A program made the position numbers and the translations under genes. DNA of 64,000 nt from Bacteroidota bacterium (GTDB lineage Bacteria; Bacteroidota; Bacteroidia; Chitinophagales; Chitinophagaceae): positions 1 to 64,000 of the forward strand of contig JAFDYF010000052.1 in the NCBI GenBank assembly GCA_018267575.1. Reading direction: 5' to 3'. Positions 17,181-26,352 of this stretch are shown piece after piece (the stretch's first letter is position 1; every line of letters begins with the position of its first letter). Below the pieces are notes generated by a model. It saw only the letters and a list, made by a program, of their open reading frames with translations. It was not told the origin of the DNA and made no database searches.

Positions 17181-18497
17181 ATGCTGAAGAGGATTGCAGT
17201 TATAGGTATATTAACAGGTATTGGGCAATTGTTTTCAGTGATGGTGATTAAATGGGTAGCACAAAAAACAAACTCCGCGATGCTTGCCCAATTGGGCAAT
17301 GTCGATTCCATGTTCCAACTGCTCCTCAATATTATAGCATTAGGACTTCAGTCTGCCGCTATCCGGAATATCGCTTTGCATGACGATTGGAAAGAAGAAT
17401 ATGGTGATACCCAATCAGCCCGTTTAACATTGGCTATATTGTTGATGCCAATTGCGATGATGGCTTTTTTTCATCGAGCTTATATTATTTTTTTGATAGC
17501 CCCCTTATTAGCATTGAGCGGAGATTACGCATTGTATGCACGTGGTTATTCTGTGCGTGCTTCGGCCATTGCATTGCTTCGTTTACTGATCCCATATAGT
17601 GCGGTGCTTTTGACAGTTGTTTTTTTGAAAGATGGTATTGATTGGTTTTATGTGGCAGGATTGGTTCTGGCCTATCTGGTCAGCAATGTGTTCATTTCAC
17701 AAAAGCTGGGCACCCATCTTTTCTATCCTATCCGGTTTTCATCTTTGTTGATGTATATTAAATCCCTGCCCTTGGGTTTGCTAAACCTTTCCCTATATTT
17801 CAATGGGCTAGGTCTATTGGTAGTCGCGCCCAATTTCTACACGACGGATATTACCGGGGTTGCCTTTGTGGGACTGAAACTATATGTAATTGTAAAAGGG
17901 GTGTTAAGAATTTTACAGCAGGCTTTTTTCAAAGAAATGCTCAATGATGAAATTTGCTTGAGGGTAGATATGTTGTCAATGGTCGTGGTCTGTGCTTTTT
18001 TTGGGGGGATGGTTATTTTCCCTGAATCAACGATAAGACTTTTTTTTGGGGCGCAATTTCTTGGGTATAAAACATTTTTTATGTTATTGGCAGTAGCAAT
18101 GCTGTTTTATGGGTTTACAACAAGCATGGCGATCAAGGCATTGATCAAAAGAAAGGATAGGAGTTTCACCATGCTTACTTTCTTTAGCGCATTAAGTGCC
18201 TTGCTTACCGAGATAGTCCTTTCCTTCTTTTTCAAGAGCCCCAATGCACTCGCTTGGAGTTTGATATTTGCCGAAATGATTTTTTGTGTTGGGCTCCTGT
18301 TCTTGATGGGTGCTCGAAATATATTGATGCCAAGGATAATGTTTCTTGGAAAATGTTTTATGCTCCTCTTTGCTATCGGGATGGTTCGTTTTTTTCTAAA
18401 TGATAATTTACTGCTGGATATAATATGTATTAGCTGTTTTGTATTGATACTCCTATTTTTGCATCGGGGAAAACTCAACAGCTTAGTGCATCAGTAA
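17181..18497 (+). CDS. Wzx-type polysaccharide flippase
   Basis: A 438-residue polytopic membrane protein with about 12 hydrophobic helices, of the MATE/oligosaccharide flippase superfamily. The N-terminus (MLKRIAVIGILTGIGQLFSVMVIKWVAQKTNSA) has the typical Wzx pattern with a short loop after helix 1, and LQSAAIRNIAL matches the region facing the central cavity. It should turn lipid-linked repeat units across the inner membrane. It is the first gene of the rightward polysaccharide operon. Similarity within the family is low, as is usual for Wzx. Confidence 0.85.
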   Translation: MLKRIAVIGILTGIGQLFSVMVIKWVAQKTNSAMLAQLGNVDSMFQLLLNIIALGLQSAAIRNIALHDDWKEEYGDTQSARLTLAILLMPIAMMAFFHRAYIIFLIAPLLALSGDYALYARGYSVRASAIALLRLLIPYSAVLLTVVFLKDGIDWFYVAGLVLAYLVSNVFISQKLGTHLFYPIRFSSLLMYIKSLPLGLLNLSLYFNGLGLLVVAPNFYTTDITGVAFVGLKLYVIVKGVLRILQQAFFKEMLNDEICLRVDMLSMVVVCAFFGGMVIFPESTIRLFFGAQFLGYKTFFMLLAVAMLFYGFTTSMAIKALIKRKDRSFTMLTFFSALSALLTEIVLSFFFKSPNALAWSLIFAEMIFCVGLLFLMGARNILMPRIMFLGKCFMLLFAIGMVRFFLNDNLLLDIICISCFVLILLFLHRGKLNSLVHQ

Positions 18498-18595
18498 TAT
18501 GAAGACATTGGTTCCAGATTTTTTGACCATTGGACTAAATGCAAATGCTGGATTTATCCAATAATTTATAACGAGTAAAATTTACCTAATCCTAG

Positions 18596-19315
18596 ATGCC
18601 GAAAAAGATTCTTGCATATCTTAAAAAGCAAAGCTTCAAGCCTGATTACTTAAGTATTTTTATTAACCCCTTTTATTTTATTCGTAGAGAATTATACAGG
18701 AGCATAAAAAAAACTTCCCCTTCTTTGACAGGGAGGTTAATGGATTTTGGGGCAGGTCGGAAGCCCTATCGTTCTTTATTCCAAGTCACCGAATACATAG
18801 GCGTGGATATGGACAAGACGGGGCATGACCATTCTCATTCAGAGGTGGATGTGTTTTATGATGGAGTGAGCTTACCATTTGAAAATGGCTATTTTGATTC
18901 CATTCTTTGTACGGAGGTCATCGAACATGTTTTTGATTCAGAAAAAGTATTGCCCGAACTTCTTCGGGTGTTAAAATCAGGTGGCAAATTATTGCTCACG
19001 GTGCCTTTTTGTTGGAATGAACATGAAATCCCATTTGACTATGCACGCTACAGTTCATTCGGGATAGTCCATTTGTTGGAGAAGCATGGTTTTGCGATCA
19101 TAAAGGCAGACAAATCAGGTAATTTTTGTAAAGTAATTGTTCAGCTATCGGCTTTATATTTTCATATGATCTTCAAGAAATGGGGGAGATTCGGCTATGC
19201 TATTTCGCTGATTTTTATAGCGCCGATCAATCTTCTCGGCACAATTTTATTGCCATTATTCCCTGTTGACAGATCACTCTATTTCAATAATATCATCCTT
19301 GCAGAAAAGCCATAA
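18596..19315 (+). CDS. class I SAM-dependent methyltransferase
   Basis: A 239-residue Methyltransf_11-like protein. Motif I is LMDFGAGRKPYR (the first glycine loop for SAM), the acidic residue after strand 2 is in YIGVDMD, and CTEVIEHVFDSEKVLPELLRVLKSGGKLLLTVPF covers motifs II and III. The C-terminal 60 residues carry one or two hydrophobic stretches (ISLIFIAPINLLGTILLPLF), so it may sit on the membrane. In this operon it probably methylates a sugar of the polysaccharide; the exact target cannot be read. Confidence 0.88.
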   Translation: MPKKILAYLKKQSFKPDYLSIFINPFYFIRRELYRSIKKTSPSLTGRLMDFGAGRKPYRSLFQVTEYIGVDMDKTGHDHSHSEVDVFYDGVSLPFENGYFDSILCTEVIEHVFDSEKVLPELLRVLKSGGKLLLTVPFCWNEHEIPFDYARYSSFGIVHLLEKHGFAIIKADKSGNFCKVIVQLSALYFHMIFKKWGRFGYAISLIFIAPINLLGTILLPLFPVDRSLYFNNIILAEKP

Positions 19316-19324
19316 AGCCCTTTG

Positions 19325-20518
19325 ATGGTCAAAAAGAAAACCATAGCATTTTTTATTTTTGGTATAACCCTTCTTTATATCATCTCACCGTGGTTTTTTG
19401 AAAGGAAATTATTATTCAATGAAGCAATTGCATTGTCCGGCTTTTGCCTGATTGCATATAAACGTTTTAAATTTTCTAATGACCCTATTTCACTGGCGGT
19501 TGTACTATTAATTTTGTGGGGGGGAGTTCATTTGTTGGTTTCACTTGTACGAATGGATAGTCTTTATTACTATTTACGCAATTCCGTGATTTGGTATTCG
19601 GCCTTTGCTTTTTTTACAGGCTTTTTTTGTTTTAAATATTTGGGTTTGTTTGTAAAGAAAATAAGAAATTTTTTAAGGCTCTATGTTGGTCTTTTTTTGT
19701 TTGCACCAATTTCAAAGTTTTTGTTTGAAAGGTTTGGGATGGCTACTCTTTTTCCTGCCCTGTTCAAAAATGCTGGCCGATGGACCTTGGCAATTTTAGC
19801 GGTTATCAATATTGTCTACAGTTTTACCTATAGTTCCCTCACTGCTATGATCATTGGCTTTGTGTATTTGTTACTGTTGCTTTGCCCAAGCTATCGTCTT
19901 TTTAAACAATTGGTTTTTCTTTTTACCATTTCTTTTATTGTTTTTTTTATCTACATACAGCCAAATCTAAATATCATCTCCCAACATTATCGTTATGAAA
20001 ATACAGTTGCTATTCATGAGGTAATGAATTCAAACCCGATCCTTGCAGTGGATGGCAACAGTACTTGGCGGCTTGTGCTCTGGAAGCAGGTGATTGTTGA
20101 CCACTTCCCTGCAAATTTGTTTGGCATAGGCTTTGGCACCCCCATGATGAAATATTTTCCGGTGGAAGATTATTCGAAACTGAAGACACTACCTTATGTG
20201 ATTGGGGCACATAACTCCTTCATATATCTTTTTGGTCGTTTAGGATTGGTTTATCTCATTATTATCGGGTATATCTATCGTGTAATTTTCAAAGAGTATT
20301 TTTATCATAAACAATATTATTATAAGAATGCCCAAGTACAAATTTTCTGGTCTTTTTTTGCATTGACGATAACAGCCTTGTTCAACCCATCGCTTGAATC
20401 TCCCATTTACGCTGCTGGTTATTGGATGGTGCTTGGTTTTTTAGCGAAAGCAATTCAGGAAAGACGATTCGTTCATGATCAAAACAATTATCAATTTGAG
20501 AATCCTGTTCTTGCATAA
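19325..20518 (+). CDS. Wzy-like polysaccharide polymerase / O-antigen ligase-type membrane protein
   Basis: A 397-residue membrane protein with about ten helices. A large periplasmic loop around residues 210-300 contains NSTWRLVLWKQVIVDHFPANLFGIGFGTPM and VIGAHNSFIYLFGRLG. That GIGFGTP...HNSFIYLFGRLG arrangement is the Wzy_C/O-antigen-ligase signature, so the gene is the likely polymerase joining repeat units. A second protein of the same superfamily lies at 23336. ATG at 19325 is used instead of a TTG just before it. Its last 44 bases overlap the next gene. Confidence 0.8.
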   Translation: MVKKKTIAFFIFGITLLYIISPWFFERKLLFNEAIALSGFCLIAYKRFKFSNDPISLAVVLLILWGGVHLLVSLVRMDSLYYYLRNSVIWYSAFAFFTGFFCFKYLGLFVKKIRNFLRLYVGLFLFAPISKFLFERFGMATLFPALFKNAGRWTLAILAVINIVYSFTYSSLTAMIIGFVYLLLLLCPSYRLFKQLVFLFTISFIVFFIYIQPNLNIISQHYRYENTVAIHEVMNSNPILAVDGNSTWRLVLWKQVIVDHFPANLFGIGFGTPMMKYFPVEDYSKLKTLPYVIGAHNSFIYLFGRLGLVYLIIIGYIYRVIFKEYFYHKQYYYKNAQVQIFWSFFALTITALFNPSLESPIYAAGYWMVLGFLAKAIQERRFVHDQNNYQFENPVLA

Positions 20519-21662
20519 CCGGTATCAACAGCTTGGAGGCGAAGACGTGGCTGTGGCTTTGGAGCAGGAGCTTCTTAAGCAGAAGGGCCATGATGTTGAT
20601 TTGCTATTTTTTGAAAACCATTTTTCAGGGAATGGCTGGGGCAGTATAAAGAGGCTAGGTTCTTTTTTTTACAATACCCGGTCCGCAAAACGACTTAAAT
20701 CAACCATTGATTCATTCAAGCCGGATATAGTGCACGTTCATAATTTTTTCTTTACGGCCTCGCCTTCCATTTTTTATGTTTGCCAAAAGAGGAGGCTTCC
20801 CGTGGTGCAAACCCTTCATAATTTTCGTTTGGTTTGCGCAAATGCATTATTGATGCGTGATAATAAACCTTGCGAACTTTGTCTCAAACAAAAATTGCCC
20901 ATCAACGGCTTTTTATATAAATGTTATCGAAATTCTGCTTTTGCTTCAGCGATGGTAACTGCTATAACCGGTTTTTACAAGATAAATAGGTTATGGAAAA
21001 ATAAAATTGACAAGTTTATCACGCTCACTTCATTTGCCCAAAATAAGTTTCTCAGTTCCTCCCTTTCATTGAACGAGAGTCAAATGGTCGTGAAGCCTAA
21101 CTTTACGAGGGATTATGGTTTCGGCCCATTGCCAAGACAGCATTTTTACTTATTTGTCGGTAGGATTTCTACAGAAAAGGGGATTGATGTTCTCGTAGAG
21201 ACTTTTTCCCAATCAAATCTGCCTTTGATCCTACTGGGAGATGGTCCTGAAAGAATGCAGCTGGAGGATAAATTAAAAAATCAAACGAATATTCAATTTT
21301 TGGGAAGCAAAAGCAAGGAAGAAGTTATTGGATTTATGAAAAAAGCTAAGGCACTTGTTTTTCCCTCACTCTGGTATGAAGGCATGCCTTATACTATTAT
21401 TGAATCATTTTCTACGGGTACCCCAGTAATCGCTTCCTATTTGGGTTCAATGAAAGAACTTGTTGTTGATGGGTATAATGGTTTTCATTTTGAGACTGGC
21501 AATACGGAAAGCCTCTTGCAGGTATTGTTGAGATTTGAAAATGAGGGCAATGATGCTCTATATACGCATGCACGGGATACTTATTTAGAAAAGTATACAC
21601 CTGATGAACATTATTCCAAGATTATAAAAATATATGAGGAAGTTATCGGAATAAAAAAATAG
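20475..21662 (+). CDS. GT4 family glycosyltransferase
   Basis: A 395-residue retaining glycosyltransferase with GT-B fold. The N-terminal acceptor domain begins ILFLHNRYQQLGGEDVAV, the usual first strand of GT4 enzymes, and carries a Cys-rich loop (CANALLMRDNKPCELC). The C-terminal donor domain has FVGRISTEKGIDVLVETF and the nucleotide-sugar motif PSLWYEGMPYTIIESFSTGTPVIAS (E-x7-E). It should add one sugar to the lipid-linked repeat unit at the cytoplasmic face. Its start overlaps the polymerase gene by 44 nt, indicating translational coupling. Confidence 0.93.
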   Translation: MIKTIINLRILFLHNRYQQLGGEDVAVALEQELLKQKGHDVDLLFFENHFSGNGWGSIKRLGSFFYNTRSAKRLKSTIDSFKPDIVHVHNFFFTASPSIFYVCQKRRLPVVQTLHNFRLVCANALLMRDNKPCELCLKQKLPINGFLYKCYRNSAFASAMVTAITGFYKINRLWKNKIDKFITLTSFAQNKFLSSSLSLNESQMVVKPNFTRDYGFGPLPRQHFYLFVGRISTEKGIDVLVETFSQSNLPLILLGDGPERMQLEDKLKNQTNIQFLGSKSKEEVIGFMKKAKALVFPSLWYEGMPYTIIESFSTGTPVIASYLGSMKELVVDGYNGFHFETGNTESLLQVLLRFENEGNDALYTHARDTYLEKYTPDEHYSKIIKIYEEVIGIKK

Positions 21663-21728
21663 CTACCCTTTACAAATCGTAACCTTTTTGAAATAATAAA
21701 TTATTGCGTCATTAATTAGTAGTAACAA

Positions 21729-22487
21729 ATGAAAAAGAAAATCTTGAAAGTGGCCCAGAAATTTGGTTATTCGATCAAGAAGACATCTGAGAGTTATTCA
21801 GACATAACCAATGAAGAGTTTTGGGATATTTATGATTTATGCAAGCTATATACCATGACTAGCATTGATAGGATGTATAGTTTGTACTCGGCCGTTGAGT
21901 ATGTTTTGAAAAACAATATCAAAGGTGATTTTGTAGAATGTGGGGTTTGGCGTGGTGGTAGTTCTATGCTGATTGCAAAAATGTTGGGCAATCGCAAAAT
22001 TTTTGATCGAAAATTATTTCTCTACGATACGTTTGAGGGTATGTCTGCTCCCACGGATGTAGATGTTGAAAAAAGTGGAAAGACAGCGGATGTATTGTTG
22101 AATGAAAACAAAAATGACAAAGAAGGCTCTGTTTGGTGTTTGGCTGACTTGCAGGATGTTCAAAATAATTTCAAAAAGATTGACTGTACCAATATCGATA
22201 TTGCTTTTGTCAAAGGGAAAGTAGAGGATACCATTCCTCTGAATATCCCCGCTGCAAAAATTGCATTGCTCAGATTGGACACGGATTGGTATGAATCAAC
22301 AAAGCATGAATTGATACATTTATATCCAAAGTTGGAAACCAAAGGTGTTTTAATCATCGACGATTATGGACATTGGCAAGGATGCCGCAAAGCTGTGGAC
22401 GAATATTTTCAGGAAAAGGGGATATCCTTATTGTTGAACCGGATTGATTACACAGGTCGAATTGCTATTAAAACCTCAAGCTGCTAA
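21729..22487 (+). CDS. TylF/MycF-type O-methyltransferase
   Basis: A 252-residue protein of the TylF family (macrocin O-methyltransferase, PF05711). Family blocks: YTMTSIDRMYSLYSAVEYVLKNNIKGDFVECGVWRGGSSMLIA (SAM-binding glycine loop), FLYDTFEGMSAPTDVD, LLRLDTDWYESTKHELIHLYP and GVLIIDDYGHWQGCRKAVDEYF, with the metal-binding Asp pair typical of TylF/MycF. These enzymes methylate sugar hydroxyls, so it probably decorates a residue of the exopolysaccharide. It is the second methyltransferase in the operon. Confidence 0.92.
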   Translation: MKKKILKVAQKFGYSIKKTSESYSDITNEEFWDIYDLCKLYTMTSIDRMYSLYSAVEYVLKNNIKGDFVECGVWRGGSSMLIAKMLGNRKIFDRKLFLYDTFEGMSAPTDVDVEKSGKTADVLLNENKNDKEGSVWCLADLQDVQNNFKKIDCTNIDIAFVKGKVEDTIPLNIPAAKIALLRLDTDWYESTKHELIHLYPKLETKGVLIIDDYGHWQGCRKAVDEYFQEKGISLLLNRIDYTGRIAIKTSSC

Positions 22488-22592
22488 TTACGGTAATCAA
22501 TGGTGGAATGAAATGATTGCTTAGTATAAACAAACAATCTAATAATACTGGATTTCACTTTGGGCAATAATGAATGCGAATAAAGGCAAAGA

Positions 22593-23351
22593 ATGAATAA
22601 TAAAATGGACATATTGGGTTTGCAGATTGATTCTGTCCGTTTTGCGGAAAGCATAACGAAGGTGTTCGAATGGGGTTTTGCTCATGCCAGTTCCTACGTC
22701 TGCTTTGCCAATGTGCACATGACCATGGAAGCGTTTTTTGACCACCAATTTCAAAAGGAAGTGAACGGTGCTCAATTGGTTTTGGCAGATGGCAAACCCA
22801 TTGCAAAGGCTTGCAAATGGATTTTCGGGGAAAAGCAAGAACGCATTGCTGGAATGGATTTCATGCCCAGGATCATCGATGCTGCTGCTACCACTGGTGC
22901 CGGCCTCTTTTTTTATGGCTCCACCCCTGAATTATTGAAAATCTTGGAGAGTAAAATAAAAGATCAATACCCCAACATTAAAATCAGTGGCATGTTTTCG
23001 CCGCCATTTCGCAAATTGAGCCAAGAAGAAATGGATGGACATATTGCCATGATAAACCAATCGGGGGCAAACATCGTATTGGTTTCCCTTGGCTGCCCTA
23101 AACAGGAAAAATGGATGGCGGCATGCTATCAAAAAATAAATGCGGTGATGCTTGGGGTAGGGGGGGCATTCATGGTAATGGCAGGTTTACAGAAAAGGGC
23201 CCCACTTTGGATGCAGCGTTGGGGATTGGAATGGCTCTATCGATTATCGCAAGAACCTGGCAGGCTTTTCAAGAGGTATTTTGTAACGAATACGGTATTC
23301 ATTTATTTACTTTTCAAAACGATCATACAAAAGAAATGGCGTCGAGTATAA
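22593..23351 (+). CDS. WecG/TagA/CpsF-family glycosyltransferase
   Basis: A 252-residue GT26 enzyme. Characteristic blocks are FANVHMTMEA, VLADGKPIAKACK with the family Asp, GLFFYGSTPELLKILESKI, LVSLGCPKQEKWMA and GVGGAFMVMAGLQKRAPLWMQRWGLEWLYRL. Relatives transfer N-acetylmannosamine or its uronic acid onto lipid-linked GlcNAc, or glucose in capsule systems. The donor here is not known. The C-terminal helix is hydrophobic and should hold it at the inner membrane. ATG at 22605 is a possible alternative start. The next gene begins inside its last 16 bases. Confidence 0.93.
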   Translation: MNNKMDILGLQIDSVRFAESITKVFEWGFAHASSYVCFANVHMTMEAFFDHQFQKEVNGAQLVLADGKPIAKACKWIFGEKQERIAGMDFMPRIIDAAATTGAGLFFYGSTPELLKILESKIKDQYPNIKISGMFSPPFRKLSQEEMDGHIAMINQSGANIVLVSLGCPKQEKWMAACYQKINAVMLGVGGAFMVMAGLQKRAPLWMQRWGLEWLYRLSQEPGRLFKRYFVTNTVFIYLLFKTIIQKKWRRV

Positions 23352-24598
23352 TAAAATGGAAAGCCTATCTTCAAAACCATGTTGGTCAAGTGTATGAATT
23401 CTTGTCCATCTGTATTGCCGTTTCATTTGTTTTTTGGCAATTGCTCAATTCTTATTTCTGTATCCTTCTGGCGGCTTATTGGCTTTTTTTTGTTCCTAAA
23501 ACAAAGTTGGGTAGCAGAAAATTATTTTTTATACTTCTATTTTGCAGCACCTATTTTCTTACAATAATCGGTGTCTTCTATTCGAATAATATTGGTGAAG
23601 CCCTGTTCAAGGTGCAACAAAAAGTTCCATTCCTGATTTTCCCTTTACTGTATGGCTTTACGAACAAGTTAGAGAAGTTCAATATCCGGAAAATATTTTT
23701 TTATTTTTCAATAGCCAGTTTTCTGGGCGGTTTGACCTGTCTCTTTAACGGGGCGGTTTATTTGCTCAAATCAGGTTCCACGGCAAAACTTCAGGGACAT
23801 GATCTGGTGATATTGGATGACATGTATCCGTATATGTTTGGTCTTTGCTTATTGACCGGTTGTCTGTTTTGGATGAATGAATGGGTCTCCAATAGGCTTC
23901 CAAGTTCAAGGGAGAAAAAAGGAGCCCTTTTGTTTTTTATTTTCTCTGCTGTTTTTTTATTGTTGATTGGGAATAGAATAGTGATTGGGATCTGGCTGTT
24001 GATGAATATTTATTTTGTTAGCATCTATATCAAAAAAATATCCCTCAAGATTTCTTTGTTTGTATTGCTCCTGGTGGTTTTAATAAGCGGCATCAAGCTG
24101 AATCCTACTTTGCGTAATCAATGGAATGATCTCGCAAATTTCTCCACCTCAAACAATATTCCCCTTGATGAAGATAAATCCTTGGGAAGGGATTGGGGTG
24201 GGAAGGCCTTGCGTATCGCCATTTGGAAATGTGCGGCAGGCTTGGCTAAAGAACATTTCTTTATGGGTGTGGGCACAGGGGATGCGCAGCAAGAATTGCA
24301 GAAAACCTATGAGAAGCGAAAGTTCTATTTCGCATCCCGCTACAATGAATACAATGCCCATAATCAATATTTACAGGAAACTATCTCCAATGGAGTCATC
24401 GGTCTTTTGCTCATGGTAGCTGGTTTTGTTTTACCTTTTATTTATTTTAAGGGTACCGACCGGTTTAGGGTGTACGGGTTTTTGATCCTGTTTTTTATCA
24501 TCACAAGTATCACCGAATCCGTCTTTGAAACGAATAAAGGGATTGTCCTTTACACTTTTTTAAATTCGATATTTGCTTTCACAAACAGAAAACTTTAA
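23336..24598 (+). CDS. O-antigen ligase-family membrane protein
   Basis: A 420-residue membrane protein with about ten helices. The periplasmic loop has FFMGVGTGDAQQELQK and YNEYNAHNQYLQETISNGVIGLLL, the GxGTG...HNxxLQ signature of the Wzy_C/O-antigen ligase family. Together with the gene at 19325 it gives the operon two such proteins; one may polymerise and the other attach the chain to a lipid or protein. The frame runs back to 23111, but that part overlaps the GT26 gene; ATG at 23336, 16 nt before the GT26 stop, is the sensible start. Confidence 0.85.
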   Translation: MASSIIKWKAYLQNHVGQVYEFLSICIAVSFVFWQLLNSYFCILLAAYWLFFVPKTKLGSRKLFFILLFCSTYFLTIIGVFYSNNIGEALFKVQQKVPFLIFPLLYGFTNKLEKFNIRKIFFYFSIASFLGGLTCLFNGAVYLLKSGSTAKLQGHDLVILDDMYPYMFGLCLLTGCLFWMNEWVSNRLPSSREKKGALLFFIFSAVFLLLIGNRIVIGIWLLMNIYFVSIYIKKISLKISLFVLLLVVLISGIKLNPTLRNQWNDLANFSTSNNIPLDEDKSLGRDWGGKALRIAIWKCAAGLAKEHFFMGVGTGDAQQELQKTYEKRKFYFASRYNEYNAHNQYLQETISNGVIGLLLMVAGFVLPFIYFKGTDRFRVYGFLILFFIITSITESVFETNKGIVLYTFLNSIFAFTNRKL

Positions 24599-24602
24599 AC
24601 TT

Positions 24603-25499
24603 ATGAATGAGGAGAAATTGCCAAACAAAAATGAAGAAATCGATTTGCTTTATTTTCTGAACCCGGTTTTTAAAGCTATCCGGAATATATTGTTGGGGGT
24701 AGCAAATTATTTCCGCCTTCTTTGGTCTGGAAAATGGTTATTTATTCTGTTGATGATTGTCATCAGTTTGGCAGCTTTTTCATTGCGGTATATCCTCCCC
24801 AAAGCGTATAAGACGAGTGCGATTTTTATATCCCATAGCCTCGATGCCAAACTTTGTAGCGTACTTATCAATAATCTTGATTACGAAAACAAAAATGACA
24901 ACCAAAACCTGATTTCGAGTAAATTGAATATATCAAAGGAAGCAGCAGGTAATGTCAAGTGGATCAGTGCAAAGCCGATTGAAGATAGTTTGACTGCTCA
25001 TACAATCGATTCGGCTGCCAGTATCATTCACATTACTTTACGTATTTCCTCCGATAAAGATATTTCAGCAATACAGGCTGGGCTAGCTGCTTATTTAGAG
25101 AACAATGAATATTCTCTAAAAAGAAAGAAAGCAAGAATTAAAACGCTGGAAGCACTGAATGCTGATTATGAAAATAAGATCAATAGCCTGGATAGTTTAA
25201 AGAAAATTGTGAACAACAGCATCCTGCCAAGAAGCAGCGGCCAAGGCATCATTTTGGGTCAGCCCATTGAGCCGGTAGGGGTATATAGGGCCCAATCGGA
25301 ATATTATAAGAATTTGCTCAGCAACAATGAAGAACTAAGCACGATAAAAAATATTGAAATACTTCAACCCTTTTTTTTGCCGGACTCTTATAACTACCCC
25401 AATTTCAATCGCCTTCTTTTCATCATTGTTTCATGCGGCTTTGTATTTGGTTTGTTCATCATTCCAATATGGGTTTTTCAAAAAAGAAAACAGGTTTAA
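24603..25499 (+). CDS. Wzz-like chain-length determinant / polysaccharide co-polymerase
   Basis: A 298-residue protein with the Wzz layout: a short cytoplasmic N-terminus, a membrane helix (about 48-68), a periplasmic domain with alpha/beta start and a coiled-coil (SLKRKKARIKTLEALNADYENKINSLDSLKK), and a second helix near the C-terminus (LLFIIVSCGFVFGLFIIPIW). The PNFNRLLF stretch before helix 2 takes the place of the Wzz proline-rich segment. No tyrosine-kinase domain is fused. It should set the length of the exported polysaccharide. It is the last gene of the operon, starting 4 nt after the ligase-like stop. Confidence 0.85.
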   Translation: MNEEKLPNKNEEIDLLYFLNPVFKAIRNILLGVANYFRLLWSGKWLFILLMIVISLAAFSLRYILPKAYKTSAIFISHSLDAKLCSVLINNLDYENKNDNQNLISSKLNISKEAAGNVKWISAKPIEDSLTAHTIDSAASIIHITLRISSDKDISAIQAGLAAYLENNEYSLKRKKARIKTLEALNADYENKINSLDSLKKIVNNSILPRSSGQGIILGQPIEPVGVYRAQSEYYKNLLSNNEELSTIKNIEILQPFFLPDSYNYPNFNRLLFIIVSCGFVFGLFIIPIWVFQKRKQV

Positions 25500-25676
25500 T
25501 AAAAATTTTAAAATGTGAAGTTATAGGCATTTCAGGCGCGGAACCTTCAGATTGTACGGTTGTGGATAATTAGTTTTTACCGAATTTTAGGCGTTGTTTT
25601 CAATAGAAAACCCATCCTAATCTTTGCATTCATTTAACGAAAAAGTATTTGCTTATCTGATTATCTTTGCGACTTT

Positions 25677-26258
25677 ATGAACAAAATTCTCCTTTTAACT
25701 GCTGTACTGTTATTTTCTGTTTTCGCCCAGGCTCAGGACTTTCAATCCACTGACCCCTTGGTGCCCATTGCCTCCAAAGATTCTATAAAACTCGACAAAT
25801 TCTCTGCGGGTATTGGTGTGGGTTATGAATTTGGTGGCATTGGCGGTAACCTCATTTATTATCCCCAAAGAAATATCGGGATTTTTGGGGGTGCGGGATA
25901 CACCTTTGTTGGTTTTGGTTATAATGCCGGTGTCAAAATCAGGTATGCTGAAACGGATCAGGCTCCCCGGATTGACCCTTTTATTGTAGCCATGTATGGT
26001 TACAACAATACTTTGCGTTATGACCGTAAGCCTGCCTTCAATAGAACCTTTTATAATGTAACGATTGGTGGTGGGATTGACTTTCGCCCTCGCATGCTAA
26101 AATTGGGCTATTTATCCGTCGCTATATATGTTCCCTTCAGAAACCCTGATGCAAAAAATTATAATAACAACTATGTACAATGGTTTTACCCAACTAACCT
26201 CAGCAACAAGCAATTTCCAGTAAGTGCCTCTATAGGCTATCGATTGGTTATAAAATAG
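25677..26258 (+). CDS. outer-membrane beta-barrel protein of unknown function
   Basis: A 193-residue exported protein. The signal peptide MNKILLLTAVLLFSVFAQAQ is clear. The mature chain is a small barrel with alternating strands rich in Gly and aromatic residues (KFSAGIGVGYEFGGIGGNLIYYP, GAGYTFVGFGYNAGVKIRYAE) and a strand-like C-terminus (SASIGYRLVIK). No known family is recognised. A TATCTTTG box (-7 type) stands just before the ATG, giving a short leader. It follows the polysaccharide operon by 177 bp but seems to have its own promoter. Confidence 0.8.
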   Translation: MNKILLLTAVLLFSVFAQAQDFQSTDPLVPIASKDSIKLDKFSAGIGVGYEFGGIGGNLIYYPQRNIGIFGGAGYTFVGFGYNAGVKIRYAETDQAPRIDPFIVAMYGYNNTLRYDRKPAFNRTFYNVTIGGGIDFRPRMLKLGYLSVAIYVPFRNPDAKNYNNNYVQWFYPTNLSNKQFPVSASIGYRLVIK

Positions 26259-26352
26259 ACTTGTTTATCCATATCCCCGTTTTAGCTAGGTTTGGTTTTT
26301 AAAACGAATTCTGTATTATGCTGGATATGCATTTCTTCGTATATCTTTCCGT

